The notes under the pieces were generated by a model. The model searched no databases. It worked only from the letters and a program-made list of their open reading frames with translations, and had not been told where the DNA came from. Positions 18,758 through 27,434 of a stretch of 64,000 nucleotides of DNA are shown here, piece by piece. The stretch spans positions 558,001 to 622,000 of the forward strand of contig CAVQCG010000003.1 in assembly GCA_963710975.1 (NCBI GenBank). Reading direction: 5' to 3'. The position numbers and the translations under genes were made by a program. This DNA is from JBBQXH01 sp963710975. Lineage in GTDB: Bacteria > Actinomycetota > Thermoleophilia > Gaiellales > Gaiellaceae. How positions within the stretch are numbered: the first letter of the stretch is position 1; the number at the start of each line of letters is the position of its first letter.

Positions 18758-19852
18758 GTGCGCATCCTGTACGGCGTCGTCGGCGAGGGAATGGGACACG
18801 CGACCCGGTCGCGGGTCATCATGGACGAGCTCCAGAAGGAGCACGAGTTGCGGGTCGTTGCCTCGGGCCGTGCGGCCGGCTACCTGGCCGAGACCGTGTC
18901 CGGCGTGTACGACATCTGGGGTCTGACGTTTGCGATGGACGGCGCCGAGGTGCGGTTGCTGCAGACCGCGATTCAGAACTTCCGCGGTGCGACGACCGGG
19001 GTGCCCAAGGACGTCAAGCGCTACTACGAGCTGACCCGTGAGTTCAAGCCCGACGCCGTCATCACCGATTTCGACAGCTTCAGCGTGCTCTACGCGCAGC
19101 GTCACCTCCTGCCCATCATCAGCCTCGACAACATTCAGATGCTCGACCGGTGCGAGCACGACCACGAGCTCACCGACAGCTTCCGGAAGGACTACAAGCT
19201 CGCGCAGAGCTTCGTGAGGATGAAGGTTCCGCACGCGCACCACTACCTCATCACGACGTTCTTCTACCCGCCGCTGAAGCGGGAGCGGACGACGCTCGTC
19301 CCGCCGATCCTCCGCCCGTCGGTCGTCGCAGCCGTGAGCGAGCCGGGTGAGCACCTGCTCGTCTACTGGGCGGGCGACGACACCGTTCCGGCGATCCTCA
19401 AGGCGGCGGGCGTCCCGTGCAAGGTCTACGGGATGGGCGGTGGGGTGCAGGAGGACGTCGTCGACGAGAACCTCACCTACCGGCCCTTCAGCGAGCAGGG
19501 CTTCATCGACGACCTTCGCACGTGCCGCGGGCTGATCACGGGCGGCGGCTTCAGCCTGCTCGCCGAGGCGGTGTACCTCCACAAGCCGATCCTTGCGGTC
19601 CCGCTTGCCGGCCAGGCCGAGCAGCAACTCAACGCGCGCTATGTGGAGCGCCTCGGGTACGGGCGCTGCGTCCACGAGCTGACGGCCGAGGCGCTCGCCG
19701 ATTTCCTGCGCGACATCCCGAAGTACCAGGAGTCGATCTCCGCCTACGAGCAGGACGGGAACACGGTCGTGCTCGAGACGCTCCACCAGGAGCTCGAGAG
19801 GCTCGTCACCGACAGCAGGCGTTCGAAACGGCGGAAAGGAGGCGACGAGTGA
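18758..19852 (+). CDS. Glycosyltransferase, MJ1255/VC2487 family (GT-B)
   Basis: The 364-residue protein starts VRILYGVVGEGMGHATRSRV, the nucleotide-sugar transferase N-terminus of the MJ1255/VC2487 family, and carries the C-terminal donor site LITGGGFSLLAEAVYLHKPI followed by PLAGQAEQQLNARYVERLGYG. It likely adds a hexose or aminosugar to a lipid or surface polymer in the cytoplasm. The start is GTG 18758, 26 bp after the cyclase stop. Its end overlaps the next start (GTGA) with an AAAGGAGG ribosome binding site inside the coding sequence. Confidence 0.82.
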   Translation: MRILYGVVGEGMGHATRSRVIMDELQKEHELRVVASGRAAGYLAETVSGVYDIWGLTFAMDGAEVRLLQTAIQNFRGATTGVPKDVKRYYELTREFKPDAVITDFDSFSVLYAQRHLLPIISLDNIQMLDRCEHDHELTDSFRKDYKLAQSFVRMKVPHAHHYLITTFFYPPLKRERTTLVPPILRPSVVAAVSEPGEHLLVYWAGDDTVPAILKAAGVPCKVYGMGGGVQEDVVDENLTYRPFSEQGFIDDLRTCRGLITGGGFSLLAEAVYLHKPILAVPLAGQAEQQLNARYVERLGYGRCVHELTAEALADFLRDIPKYQESISAYEQDGNTVVLETLHQELERLVTDSRRSKRRKGGDE

Positions 19853-20481
19853 GCCAGGCCGGCTGGGTCGCGTTCGTGTGGGTCTGGGCCCTCTTCATCG
19901 CCGGTCTCGAGATCGAGGTCGAGGCGGGCCATGGCTGGGCCGAGCGTCTGCCGACGTGGTACCGCAAGCGCGGCGTCGTGGCGACGGTGTACGGCTGGTT
20001 CATGGCGAAGCGTCCACTCACCGGCTACCACGTCTTCGCCCTCCCGCTCCCGCTGATCGCGCTGCACGCGCCGTATTTCTGGGGTGAGGACTGGACGTGG
20101 GCATCCGAGTTGCGGACGATCGCGATCTACCTCGTCCTGGCGATCTACTGGGACTACCTCTGGTTCGTCTTCAACCCGGCCTACGGTGTCCGTCGCTACA
20201 AGCAGGGGAACATCTGGTGGCTCCCCGGGCCGTGGATCCTCGGCTTTCCGATCGACTACTACATCGGCCTGGGCGTCTCGTGCCTTCTGGCCGCCGCGAC
20301 CTGGATCGAGGACGGCAGCCCGACACGCTTCTACCAGCATCTCGGCCTGATCCTCGGTTGCGCCGTGCTGACCGCGATCGCGATTCCCTTCGCGCCGCTC
20401 TACCATCGCTGGTACCGGCGCATGCGCCGCCCGGGCACCGACGATCGCCCGATCACGCCGATCACGCCCCCTCCCGCATGA
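19849..20481 (+). CDS. Polytopic membrane protein of unknown function
   Basis: About 210 residues with roughly five hydrophobic segments: VAFVWVWALFIAGLEIEV, HVFALPLPLIALHAPYF, TIAIYLVLAIYWDYLWFVF, IDYYIGLGVSCLLAAATW and LGLILGCAVLTAIAIPF. The aromatic motif YWDYLWFVFNPAYGVRRY and the charged tail RWYRRMRRPG stand out. I do not recognise the family. Start GTG 19849 overlaps the glycosyltransferase stop and has a strong AAAGGAGG site. Its stop overlaps the deacetylase ATG (ATGA), so three genes are translationally coupled, and a role in making or exporting a surface glycan is plausible. Confidence 0.7.
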   Translation: MSQAGWVAFVWVWALFIAGLEIEVEAGHGWAERLPTWYRKRGVVATVYGWFMAKRPLTGYHVFALPLPLIALHAPYFWGEDWTWASELRTIAIYLVLAIYWDYLWFVFNPAYGVRRYKQGNIWWLPGPWILGFPIDYYIGLGVSCLLAAATWIEDGSPTRFYQHLGLILGCAVLTAIAIPFAPLYHRWYRRMRRPGTDDRPITPITPPPA

Positions 20482-21184
20482 AGATCACCACCGCCGCCCT
20501 CTACCCCTACCACGCGCTCGCACCCCGATCGCAGGGCTTCGGCGAGACGATCATCGGGACACCCGGCCGGGGCAAGCTCCTGGCCCTCACGTACGACGAC
20601 GGTCCGAACAAGCGGTGGACGCCCGAGCTGCTCGAGCTGCTCGACCGTCACGGCGTCAAGGCGACGTTCTTCGTGGTCGGAAAGTACGTCGATCAGCGTC
20701 CCGATCTCGTCCAGCGCGCCGTCGCGGAGGGCCACGCCATCGGAAACCACACGTACTCCCACGCGAACCTCCTCTTCCTCAGCGAGGAGAAGATCGCCTC
20801 GGAGCTCGGTCGGTGTGCCGAGGCAGTCGAGAGGGCTGGTCTCGAGTTCTCGGAGGTCCCCGCCGGGAAGTTGTGCCGCCCACCGTATGGCCGCCGGCGA
20901 CCCACGACGCTCCGGGCGCTCAAGACGCAGGGTTACGTCCCTGTCCTCTGGTCGGTCACGTGCTGGGACTGGTCGAAGCGCGTCACGACGGACAAGGTCG
21001 ACGCCACGCCAGGAAACAGACCAAAGGCGGCGATGTGATCCTCCTGCACGACGGCGACGGGGACCACGGGATGGACGTCGATCGCCACTGCTCCCTCGAG
21101 GCGACCGAGCGCATACTCGATCGCTACGGGAGCGCGGGCTTCGAGTTCGTCACGATTCCCGAGCTCGTGTCGCGCTCTGCATGA
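20478..21184 (+). CDS. Polysaccharide deacetylase, NodB domain (one frameshift)
   Basis: NodB-type deacetylase of about 235 residues. Motif 1 is LTYDDGPNKRWTPEL (catalytic and metal Asp), motif 2 GNHTYSHANLLF (metal His residues), motif 3 CRPPYGRR, motif 4 VPVLWSVTCWDW. Near 21012 the frame changes, and the expected motif 5 (VILLHDGDGDHG) follows in frame 2 to the stop at 21182-21184. No signal peptide is apparent, so it may act on a cytoplasmic lipid-linked sugar or be secreted by another route. It overlaps both neighbours by 4 bp and probably works with the adjacent glycosyltransferase on an N-acetylated glycan. Confidence 0.78.
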
Positions 21185-21994
21185 ATCTCTTCCGGTTCAT
21201 ACCGGGCTACGAGACGCGTATCTACGACGCAGGAAAGGAGCCGATCCTCTTCCTGTTCCTCGCGTTCATGATCGCCTTCGCGCTGACGCGTCTCTACACG
21301 CGACTCGCCCGCGTTCACGGGTGGGGGAGCGGCAACGTCGGCGGCGTTCACGTCCACCACATCATCCCGGGCATCGTGCTCATGGCGGGCGCAGGCATCT
21401 CTGCGTTCGCGCCGTGGGGCGACGGGCCGATCGCTCGCGACATCCTGGCGATCTTCTTCGGCATCGGCACCGCCCTCGTGCTCGACGAGTTTGCGCTCGT
21501 CTTCCATCTCGAGGACGTCTACTGGACACAGGAGGGACAGAGCTCGATCGTCGCGTTCTGTATGGGCGCTGCGCTGGCCGGCCTCTGCCTCCTCGCGGCG
21601 GCGCCGTTCGGGGTGGGCGCAAACAACGAAAGCGGAGCGCTCGACGGGGTCTTCACGGAGATCGCGCTGAACGTGGTCTTCGCACTTCGTCACGTTTCTG
21701 AAAGGGAAGCCGTTTCTCGGAACAGTCGGGATCATCGTCCCGATCGTCGCCTGGGTCTCGGCGTTCCGGCTCGCGAAGCCGGGATCGCCGTGGGCCCGCT
21801 GGTTCTACGACCCCGAGCGCGGTAGGCCGAGGCGGCGGCGCAAGCGAGAGAAGAAGGCAGCCAAGAGCTACAAGCGGTTCACGGAGGGTTGGCAGGCCCG
21901 ATTCGAGCACCGGGCGTATGACCTGATCGGCGGGAAGCCGCATCTCCCACCGCTGCACGCCACCGACGGGCATCCGCCGAACGAGCCCGAGTAG
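21181..21994 (+). CDS. Integral membrane protein of unknown function (one frameshift)
   Basis: The N-terminal part has four or more membrane segments (ILFLFLAFMIAFALTRLYT, HHIIPGIVLMAGAGISAF, ILAIFFGIGTALVLDEFAL, GAALAGLCLLAAAPFGVG). The conserved-looking polar motif GGVHVHHIIPG lies at the membrane edge and could bind metal. After a frame change near 21680 the coding resumes with LKGKPFLGTVGIIVPIVAWV and a basic tail (RPRRRRKREKKAAK) to the stop at 21992-21994, about 270 residues in all. The family is not recognised. It is the last gene of the operon begun by the diadenylate cyclase. Confidence 0.6.
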
Positions 21995-22044
21995 GGTCGT
22001 CGTCCGAGTTGCGTTCCTGACGCCTGTTGCGTCATACTCAACAC

Positions 22045-22061
22045 GTTGCACGATGCGCAAC
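22045..22061. promoter_or_regulatory. Possible IclR-family autoregulatory operator
   Basis: GTTGC-N7-GCAAC is an inverted repeat overlapping the ATG (22053) of the IclR gene. A related GTTGC occurs at about 22026. IclR proteins bind short palindromes near their own promoters, so this is a candidate, but five-base arms can arise by chance. Confidence 0.3.
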
Positions 22062-22811
22062 CAAGGCGTCCAGACCGTCGACCGTGCCCTGCAGCTTCTC
22101 CTCGCGTTCGACGCAGACCGGCAGGAGCTCGGCGTGACCGAGCTTGCCGCGCGCGTCGGTGTTCACAAGAGCACCGCGTCGCGACTTGCAGCAACGCTTG
22201 CGGGGCGGGGGTTCCTCGAGCGCGCCCCCGGTAGCGATGCGTTTCGACTCGGCCCCGAGCTCGGGCGGCTCGGCCTGCTCGCGCTCGGCGGACGGGATCT
22301 CCCCGAGCTGGCCCGCCCGGTCATGGAGCGCTTGGCCGAGGACACCGGGGAGACCGTGAACCTCGCGATTCTCGACGGGTCGGAGGCCGTGAACGTCGCC
22401 CAGGTCGAAGGCAGGCACATCGTCGGGGTCGGAAGCTGGACCGGGCGTCGCACCGCGCTGCATTGCACGGCGAACGGGAAGGTGCTACTCGCGTTCGGCG
22501 CCTGTCGGCTACCGGAGGGCCCGTACGAGGCGTTCGCCGCGAGGACGATCACGAGCGCCGGGCGTCTTCGAAGCGACCTCGCGACCGTACGCACCCGCGG
22601 CTGGGCCTCTGCCGTAGGTGAGCTCGAGGAAGGGCTTCACGCGGTCGCCGCCCCGGTGATCGACGCCAGTGGAAGCTGCCGGGCAGCGCTCAGCGTCTCG
22701 GGCCCCGCGTATCGAATGCCGCCCGAGGCACTGGCAGAGATCGGCGAGCGATGTCGCGTCGCCGCACTCGAGATCGGCGGTCTTCTCGGCGGGAGCGCCC
22801 GTGCGGCTTGA
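22053..22811 (+). CDS. IclR-family transcriptional regulator
   Basis: The 252-residue protein has an N-terminal winged helix (QTVDRALQLLLAFDADRQEL, then GVHKSTASRLAATL) and a C-terminal effector domain (MERLAEDTGETVNLAILDG; LHCTANGKVLLAFGA; GELEEGLHAVAAPVID). IclR regulators sense small organic acids or related catabolites and usually control the adjacent catabolic operon. Its last 11 bases overlap the GTG start of the grdE-like gene, so it is the first cistron of, or directly coupled to, the reductase operon. The effector is most likely a substrate or product of that reductase. Confidence 0.9.
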   Translation: MRNQGVQTVDRALQLLLAFDADRQELGVTELAARVGVHKSTASRLAATLAGRGFLERAPGSDAFRLGPELGRLGLLALGGRDLPELARPVMERLAEDTGETVNLAILDGSEAVNVAQVEGRHIVGVGSWTGRRTALHCTANGKVLLAFGACRLPEGPYEAFAARTITSAGRLRSDLATVRTRGWASAVGELEEGLHAVAAPVIDASGSCRAALSVSGPAYRMPPEALAEIGERCRVAALEIGGLLGGSARAA

Positions 22812-24012
22812 GCTTGCCTCCTATCCGGTCGAGACGCTCGACCTGGGCGCCCTCGTCGACGGTCTTTCCCTCGGGGATCCCCGCCTCTCGGGTGTGGAGG
22901 TCGCGATCGTGCGGCCGGGAGACCCTGTGCGTCTGACCCACGTGCTCGACGCGGTCGAGCCGCGGGTCAAAGCCGGCGATCCGGGTGCGACCTTCCCGGG
23001 CGCTCTCGGAGCGCTCCGGCCGGCCGGCAGCGGACGCACGAACCGGATCGCCGGGGCCGCGGTCGTCGCCTGCGCCGACTTCCCGGCCGAGGAACGGCCC
23101 CTGCACGAGCAGGAGTCCCTGATCGACATGGCGGGGCCGGGCGCCGCCTACTCTCGCCTTTCCGAGACGACCAACGTCGTGCTGACGTTCTCCCCGGCCG
23201 ATGACGTCGGCAACGAAGACTTCGAGGCGGCTGTCCGCGAGACGAAGCTCCGCGTGGCGCGCGACCTCGCTGCAGCGACGATCGGGCGCGAACCGGACGC
23301 CGTCGAGACGTTCGACTACGAGCTCGGCGGGACGGAGGGCGAGGGCCTGCCCTCCGTGGCCCTGCTCCTCCAGCTCTCCTCGCTCGGCCCGCTCTACGAG
23401 ATCTACCTCTACGGAACCACGCTGGACGGCTTCCAGCCCTCTCCGCTGAACCCTCTCGAGCTGCTCGACGGCGCCGTCACGGCGGGCGAGTACCACTGGG
23501 CGGGGCTTCGCAACTGCACGTACTCGTTCCAGAACTCCGCCCTCGTGCGCGAGTTGCTCGCGGCTGACGGGAAACGGCTGCGCTTCGCCGGGCTCGTTGC
23601 GTGCCGGGGCTACAACCAGAGTGCGAAGGACAAGGAGCGTGCCGCCATGCTCGCGGCGAAGGTGGCCGGCGAGCTCGGTGCGGACGGTGCGATCGTGACG
23701 ACCGACGCCGGCGGCAACTCGCACACGGACACGATGCTCACGGTCCGCGCCTGCGAGCGTGCCGGGATTCGCACGGTGGCGATGGTTGCGGAGATGGGCG
23801 GGCTGACCGATCACGTGCCCGAGGCTGACGCGATCGTGAGCGTCGGCAACGCCGAGGAGCTCGTCTCGGAGTGGCGCCCCGAGCGGGTGCTCGGCGGCGA
23901 CATCCTGCTGGATGGGCGACCTGCCGGGGACGCCGGCCCGGTGCCCGTGCGCAACTACCTCGGCGCGACGTGCCAGATGGGCGACATGGATCTGCGCGGG
24001 GTTGCCGCGTGA
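22801..24012 (+). CDS. grdE: GrdE-like component B alpha precursor of a glycine/sarcosine/betaine-type reductase
   Basis: The 403-residue protein aligns along its length with GrdE/GrdG/GrdI, the substrate-specific subunit precursors of selenoenzyme reductases that split the C-N bond of glycine, sarcosine or betaine. Key stretches are VEPRVKAGDPGATFPG, GSGRTNRIAGAAVV, QESLIDMAGPGAAYSR and LGADGAIVTTDAGGNSHTD. In characterised precursors, self-cleavage at an internal Cys near residue 240 makes a pyruvoyl group. Here Cys239 in LRNCTYSFQN is the obvious candidate, though its local context differs from clostridial GrdE. Start GTG 22801; the stop overlaps the grdB GTG. Which of the three substrates it binds cannot be read from the sequence. 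Confidence 0.85.
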   Translation: MRLELASYPVETLDLGALVDGLSLGDPRLSGVEVAIVRPGDPVRLTHVLDAVEPRVKAGDPGATFPGALGALRPAGSGRTNRIAGAAVVACADFPAEERPLHEQESLIDMAGPGAAYSRLSETTNVVLTFSPADDVGNEDFEAAVRETKLRVARDLAAATIGREPDAVETFDYELGGTEGEGLPSVALLLQLSSLGPLYEIYLYGTTLDGFQPSPLNPLELLDGAVTAGEYHWAGLRNCTYSFQNSALVRELLAADGKRLRFAGLVACRGYNQSAKDKERAAMLAAKVAGELGADGAIVTTDAGGNSHTDTMLTVRACERAGIRTVAMVAEMGGLTDHVPEADAIVSVGNAEELVSEWRPERVLGGDILLDGRPAGDAGPVPVRNYLGATCQMGDMDLRGVAA

Positions 24013-25298
24013 AGGTCGCCCACTATCTCAACCAGTTCTTCGCGGGAATGGGCAGCGAGGAGGCTGCGGGATCCGCTCCGGTCCGCATCGAGGGTGCGGC
24101 CGGCCCAGGGAAGGGCTTTGCGGGTCTCGGGCTCGACGTGGCCCTGACGCTCGCCTGTGGCGACGATTACTTCGGCGAGCACGAGGATCTCAGCCTCACC
24201 GCGCTGCTGCGGTGGCTGGACGAGGATCGGCCCGACGTACTCGTGTGCGGGCCGTCGTTCGGATCCGGACGCTACGGGTATGCGTGCGGCACGCTCGCGC
24301 GCGAGGCGATGCGACGCGGGATCCCTGCCGTCTGCGGCATGGATCCGGAGAGTCCGGGTGTCGCAGCGTCGGAGGGGGCGGCGTACATCGTTCCGACGAC
24401 CACCAACGTCGCGGGGATGCGCGAGGCGCTGCCGAGGATGGCGGCGCTCGCCGCGCGCCTCGGTGCCGGTGAGGAGCTCGGGCCGGCAGAGGTCGAGGGC
24501 TACCTCCCTCGCGGCCTGCGCCGGAACGAACGGGCGGGCGCGACGGGAGCAGCGCGCGCGGTCGACCTGCTGCTCGCGAAGCTCGCGGGCGACACGCGGA
24601 CGGAGGTCGTCTCCCGTTTCGATCACGTCCCGCCGCCTGCCGCGGTTCGAGCAGCTGCGGATGCGAAGCTCGCGCTCGTCACCGAAGCCGGCTGCGTGCC
24701 GCAGGGGAATCCCGATGGCCTCCCGACCATCCGTGCCGCCGCGTGGCTTCGCTACCCCATCGCCGACGAGCGCTCGCTCGAGCCCGGCCGCTACGAGTCC
24801 GTGCACGGCGGCTTCGACGTCTCGGCGGCAAACGCCGACCCCAACCGGCTCGTGCCCCTGGACGCCGTCCGGCTCCTCGAGGGTGAGGGCCGGATCGGGA
24901 GCCTCCACGAGATCTTCTACACGACGACCGGGAACGGGACCCCCGTTGCGGTGTCCACGAAGTTCGGGCAAGAGATCGCCGAGGAGCTGAAGGAGGCCGG
25001 TGTCGAGGCTGTCATCCTCTCGGGAACCTGAGGGACGGGCACGCGTTGCGGGGCAACGCTGGCCAGAGAGATCGAACGGGCTGGGATTCCAACCGTGTTC
25101 GTGACGGCGCTCCCGACGATCGCGACCATGATCGGGGCGAACCGGGTGATCCGGGGTGTTGCGATCACGAATCCTTTCGGCGATCCGGGCCGGAGCCTCG
25201 CCGGTGAGCTCGCGCTCAGGCGGGCGCTCGTCGAGCAGGCGCTCGTGATGCTCGAGACCGAGGTCGAGCCGGGCACCGTCTGGGAGGGTGCTTCGTGA
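24009..25298 (+). CDS. grdB: GrdB-like selenoprotein, component B beta subunit (in-frame TGA = Sec341)
   Basis: Reading through the TGA at 25029-25031 gives 429 residues, the usual GrdB/F/H length. Before the stop: VKVAHYLNQFFAGMGSEEAA, VCGPSFGSGRYGYACGTLAR, HEIFYTTTGNGTPVA and VEAVILSGT. After it: GTGTRCGATLAREIERAGIP, then ANRVIRGVAITNP. Clostridial GrdB has selenocysteine exactly between these blocks, so translation as Sec is strongly indicated. The Sec attacks the substrate bound through the pyruvoyl subunit. One oddity: the clostridial U-G-T-C is U-G-T-G here, so the Cys three residues on is lost, while the Cys of RCGA remains. A hairpin 11 bases after TGA may be the SECIS element. Starts and stops overlap both neighbours (GTGA). 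Confidence 0.9.
25043..25059 (+). promoter_or_regulatory. Candidate bacterial SECIS hairpin for grdB
   Basis: GCGTTGC (25043-25049) and GCAACGC (25053-25059) form a perfect 7 bp stem with a GGG loop, starting 11 bases after the grdB TGA. The loop lies about 19 bases from the UGA, inside the distance known for bacterial SECIS elements, and guanines fill the apical loop as expected for SelB recognition. Confidence 0.65.
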
Positions 25299-26623
25299 CG
25301 CCGCGCGCAGGGGTCCTCGGCGCCGCGCTCGTTCTCCAGCACGTTCCCGACCTCGTGCGGTACGGATCGAAGCCGCTCCGGGAGGAGACTCGCCTGCCGG
25401 AGCTCCTCGGGGCGCTGCGCACCTACGACGCCGCCGTTGCCTATCCGCCCCACCAGGTCTTCATCGGCAATGCGCGGCCGGAAGAGCTGTGGGAGCTCCG
25501 GCGGCCGTGGTGGAACGGGGCCACGACCGTCTCCGGCGAGGGCGCCCGCGTCGGCCCCTACGGCGAGCTCATGCCGCAGTCCGAGTACTACGAGCTGCTG
25601 GCGGAGGTCGATCAGTTCGACCTCGTCAGGCTCGGGGCCGAGCCCGACGAGGCCGCGGGCGAGATCCCGTTATACGAGGGAGATCGAGTCGCAGGTGCCT
25701 TCGCGCCTGCCCACGACCTCGACGAGTCGCTCCAGGCAACGGTGCTGCTCGAGAACCTCGCGTCCAAGGCGAGCGGAGTTCACGCGCTTCGCTTTCTACT
25801 CGAGCGGACGGGCACCGATCCCGAGTCGATCGAGTATGCCCTCGGCTGTGGAGAGGAGGCGGTGGGCGACCGCTATCAGCGCGGCGGCGGGGCGCTCGCG
25901 AAGGCGATCGCAGAAGGTTCAGGGCTCACCCGCGCGAGCGGGAGTGACGTCAAGGCATTCTGCGCCGCCCCCGTGCACGCGCTCATCATGGCGGGCGCGC
26001 TCGTCGAGTCAGGCGCGTACGAACGGGTCGTCGTGGTCGCCGGCGGCTCGCTCGCCAAGCTCGGGATGAAGTTCGCCGGAGCACTCGACCACGGCGTGCC
26101 GGTGCTCGAGGATGTTCTCGCCGGCATGGCGGTGCTGGTCGGGCCGGCCGAAAGCGGAAAGCCGGTTCTTCGCCTCGACGCGGTCGGCAGACATCGGATC
26201 GGCTCAGGCTCGTCGCAGCAGGCGCTTCTGACGGACATCGTGGTGCGTCCTCTGGAGCAACTCGGGCGGAGCATCACCGACGTCTCGCGCTACTCGACTG
26301 AGCTCCACGACCCGGAGATCACGGAGCCGGCCGGAGGCGGAGACGTTGCCGATCGCAACTACCGCATGCTCGGGGGCCTGGCGGTGATGCGCGGCGAGCT
26401 TGCCAAGGAGGAGATCGCGGGCTTCTCCCACCGCTTCGGCATGCCCGGGTTCTCGCCGACGCAGGGCCACATCGCGTCCGCCGTGCCGTGGCTCCCGCAC
26501 GGCCTCGACCGGCTCGAGTCCGGCGAGATCTCCTCGACCATGCTCATGGCAAAGGGCAGCCTGTTCCTGGGTCGCATGACGCAGCTCTGGGACGGCGCCT
26601 CGATCACCCTGGAGGTTCAGTAG
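25295..26623 (+). CDS. grdC: GrdC-like component C beta subunit (FabH-like acyl carrier)
   Basis: The 442-residue protein matches GrdC, the thiolase-fold subunit that takes the acetyl (ketene-level) group from the selenium of GrdA onto an active Cys. Evidence: VLQHVPDLVRYGS, RTYDAAVAYPPHQVFIGN, ATVLLENLASKASGVHAL, the active-site segment SDVKAFCAAPVHALI, and GMPGFSPTQGHIASAVP. It is somewhat shorter than clostridial GrdC (about 510), mainly in the N-terminal third. Normally GrdD, a PlsX-like protein, completes component C and makes acetyl phosphate; no grdD follows here. The GTG start overlaps the grdB stop. Confidence 0.87.
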   Translation: MTPRAGVLGAALVLQHVPDLVRYGSKPLREETRLPELLGALRTYDAAVAYPPHQVFIGNARPEELWELRRPWWNGATTVSGEGARVGPYGELMPQSEYYELLAEVDQFDLVRLGAEPDEAAGEIPLYEGDRVAGAFAPAHDLDESLQATVLLENLASKASGVHALRFLLERTGTDPESIEYALGCGEEAVGDRYQRGGGALAKAIAEGSGLTRASGSDVKAFCAAPVHALIMAGALVESGAYERVVVVAGGSLAKLGMKFAGALDHGVPVLEDVLAGMAVLVGPAESGKPVLRLDAVGRHRIGSGSSQQALLTDIVVRPLEQLGRSITDVSRYSTELHDPEITEPAGGGDVADRNYRMLGGLAVMRGELAKEEIAGFSHRFGMPGFSPTQGHIASAVPWLPHGLDRLESGEISSTMLMAKGSLFLGRMTQLWDGASITLEVQ

Positions 26624-26626
26624 TAG

Positions 26627-26950
26627 ATGGGGATAGATGCGACACCCGAGACATTCGACTCCCTGGTCGGCGAGGGCAACGTCCTCGTCGATTTCTGGGG
26701 GCCTCGCTGCCAGCCGTGCATCGCGTTGATGCCCGCGGTGGAGGCGCTCGAAGCCTCGTACGAGGGCAGCCTCAGGCTGGTCAAGGTCAACGCCCCCGAC
26801 AATCGGACGGTCTGCCGGGAGCTGAAGGTGATGGGGCTTCCGACCTACCTGCTCTACCGCGACGGTGCGGAGGTCGAGCGCCTGACCGGCGATCCCACAC
26901 GGGCGGACATCGAAGCCGCCGTGGCCAGGCTCATGGAAGGAGGTGCGTAG
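26627..26950 (+). CDS. trxA: Thioredoxin of the reductase operon (CQPC active site)
   Basis: The 107-residue thioredoxin has the usual fold elements (VLVDFWGPRCQPCIALMPAV, KVNAPDNRTVCRELKVMGLP, cis-Pro in GLPTYLLYRDG). The active site is C28-Q-P-C31 instead of W-C-G-P-C, and the preceding Trp is Arg. In clostridial glycine reductase loci a dedicated thioredoxin reduces the selenenylsulfide of GrdA after each turnover, and its position between grdC and grdA supports that role. No thioredoxin reductase gene is present nearby. It starts 3 bp after the grdC stop and ends directly against the grdA ATG. Confidence 0.88.
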   Translation: MGIDATPETFDSLVGEGNVLVDFWGPRCQPCIALMPAVEALEASYEGSLRLVKVNAPDNRTVCRELKVMGLPTYLLYRDGAEVERLTGDPTRADIEAAVARLMEGGA

Positions 26951-27412
26951 ATGGAGCTCGAGCTGCGTGGCAAGCGCGTGATCGCGCTCGGCGAGCGGGA
27001 CGGCGTCCCCGGCCAGGCCATCGCGGACTGCGTCCGCTCGGCCGGGGCGGAGGTCGTCCTCGCCGAGACCGAGTGCTTCGTCTGAACGGCTGCAGGAGCG
27101 ATGGACCCGGAGAACCAGGATCGGATCAAGGCGCTGGTCGACAAGCTCGGCGCTGACGACCTCGTCGTCGTGCTCGGCGCGGCCGATCCCGAGGCGCTCG
27201 AGGTGGCTGCCGAGACAGTGACCGCCGGCGATCCGAGCTACGTGGGTCCACTCGCAGGAGTCTCGTTGGGACTCCCCGTGATGCACATCTTCGAGGACGA
27301 GGTGAAGGGTCAGATCGACCCCTCGGTCTACGAGGAACAGATCGGACTGCTCGAGCTCGCGCTCGACACGGAGTCCGTCAAGGAGACGATGAAAAAGTCC
27401 CGCGGCGCGTGA
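26951..27412 (+). CDS. grdA: GrdA-like selenoprotein A (in-frame TGA = Sec45)
   Basis: Reading through TGA 27083-27085 gives 153 residues, the normal size of selenoprotein A, the small protein that carries the carboxymethyl group on selenium between components B and C. The flanks match the family very closely: RVIALGERDGVPGQAI at the start, then TECFV-U-TAAGAMDPENQ with the CxxU redox pair, VVLGAADPEALEVAAETVTA and VYEEQIGLLELALDTE at the end. Stopping at the TGA would leave a 44-residue peptide. I did not find a convincing hairpin just after this UGA. The gene is the last of the grd set; an amidohydrolase gene follows 22 bp downstream and may share the transcript. Confidence 0.92.
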
Positions 27413-27434
27413 GTCCGCGGAGAGGAGGAACCGA

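Noticed and set aside
27086..27140. SECIS hairpin after the grdA UGA
   Set aside because: I could find only 3-4 bp pairings in the expected distance range. A folding program is needed before calling it.
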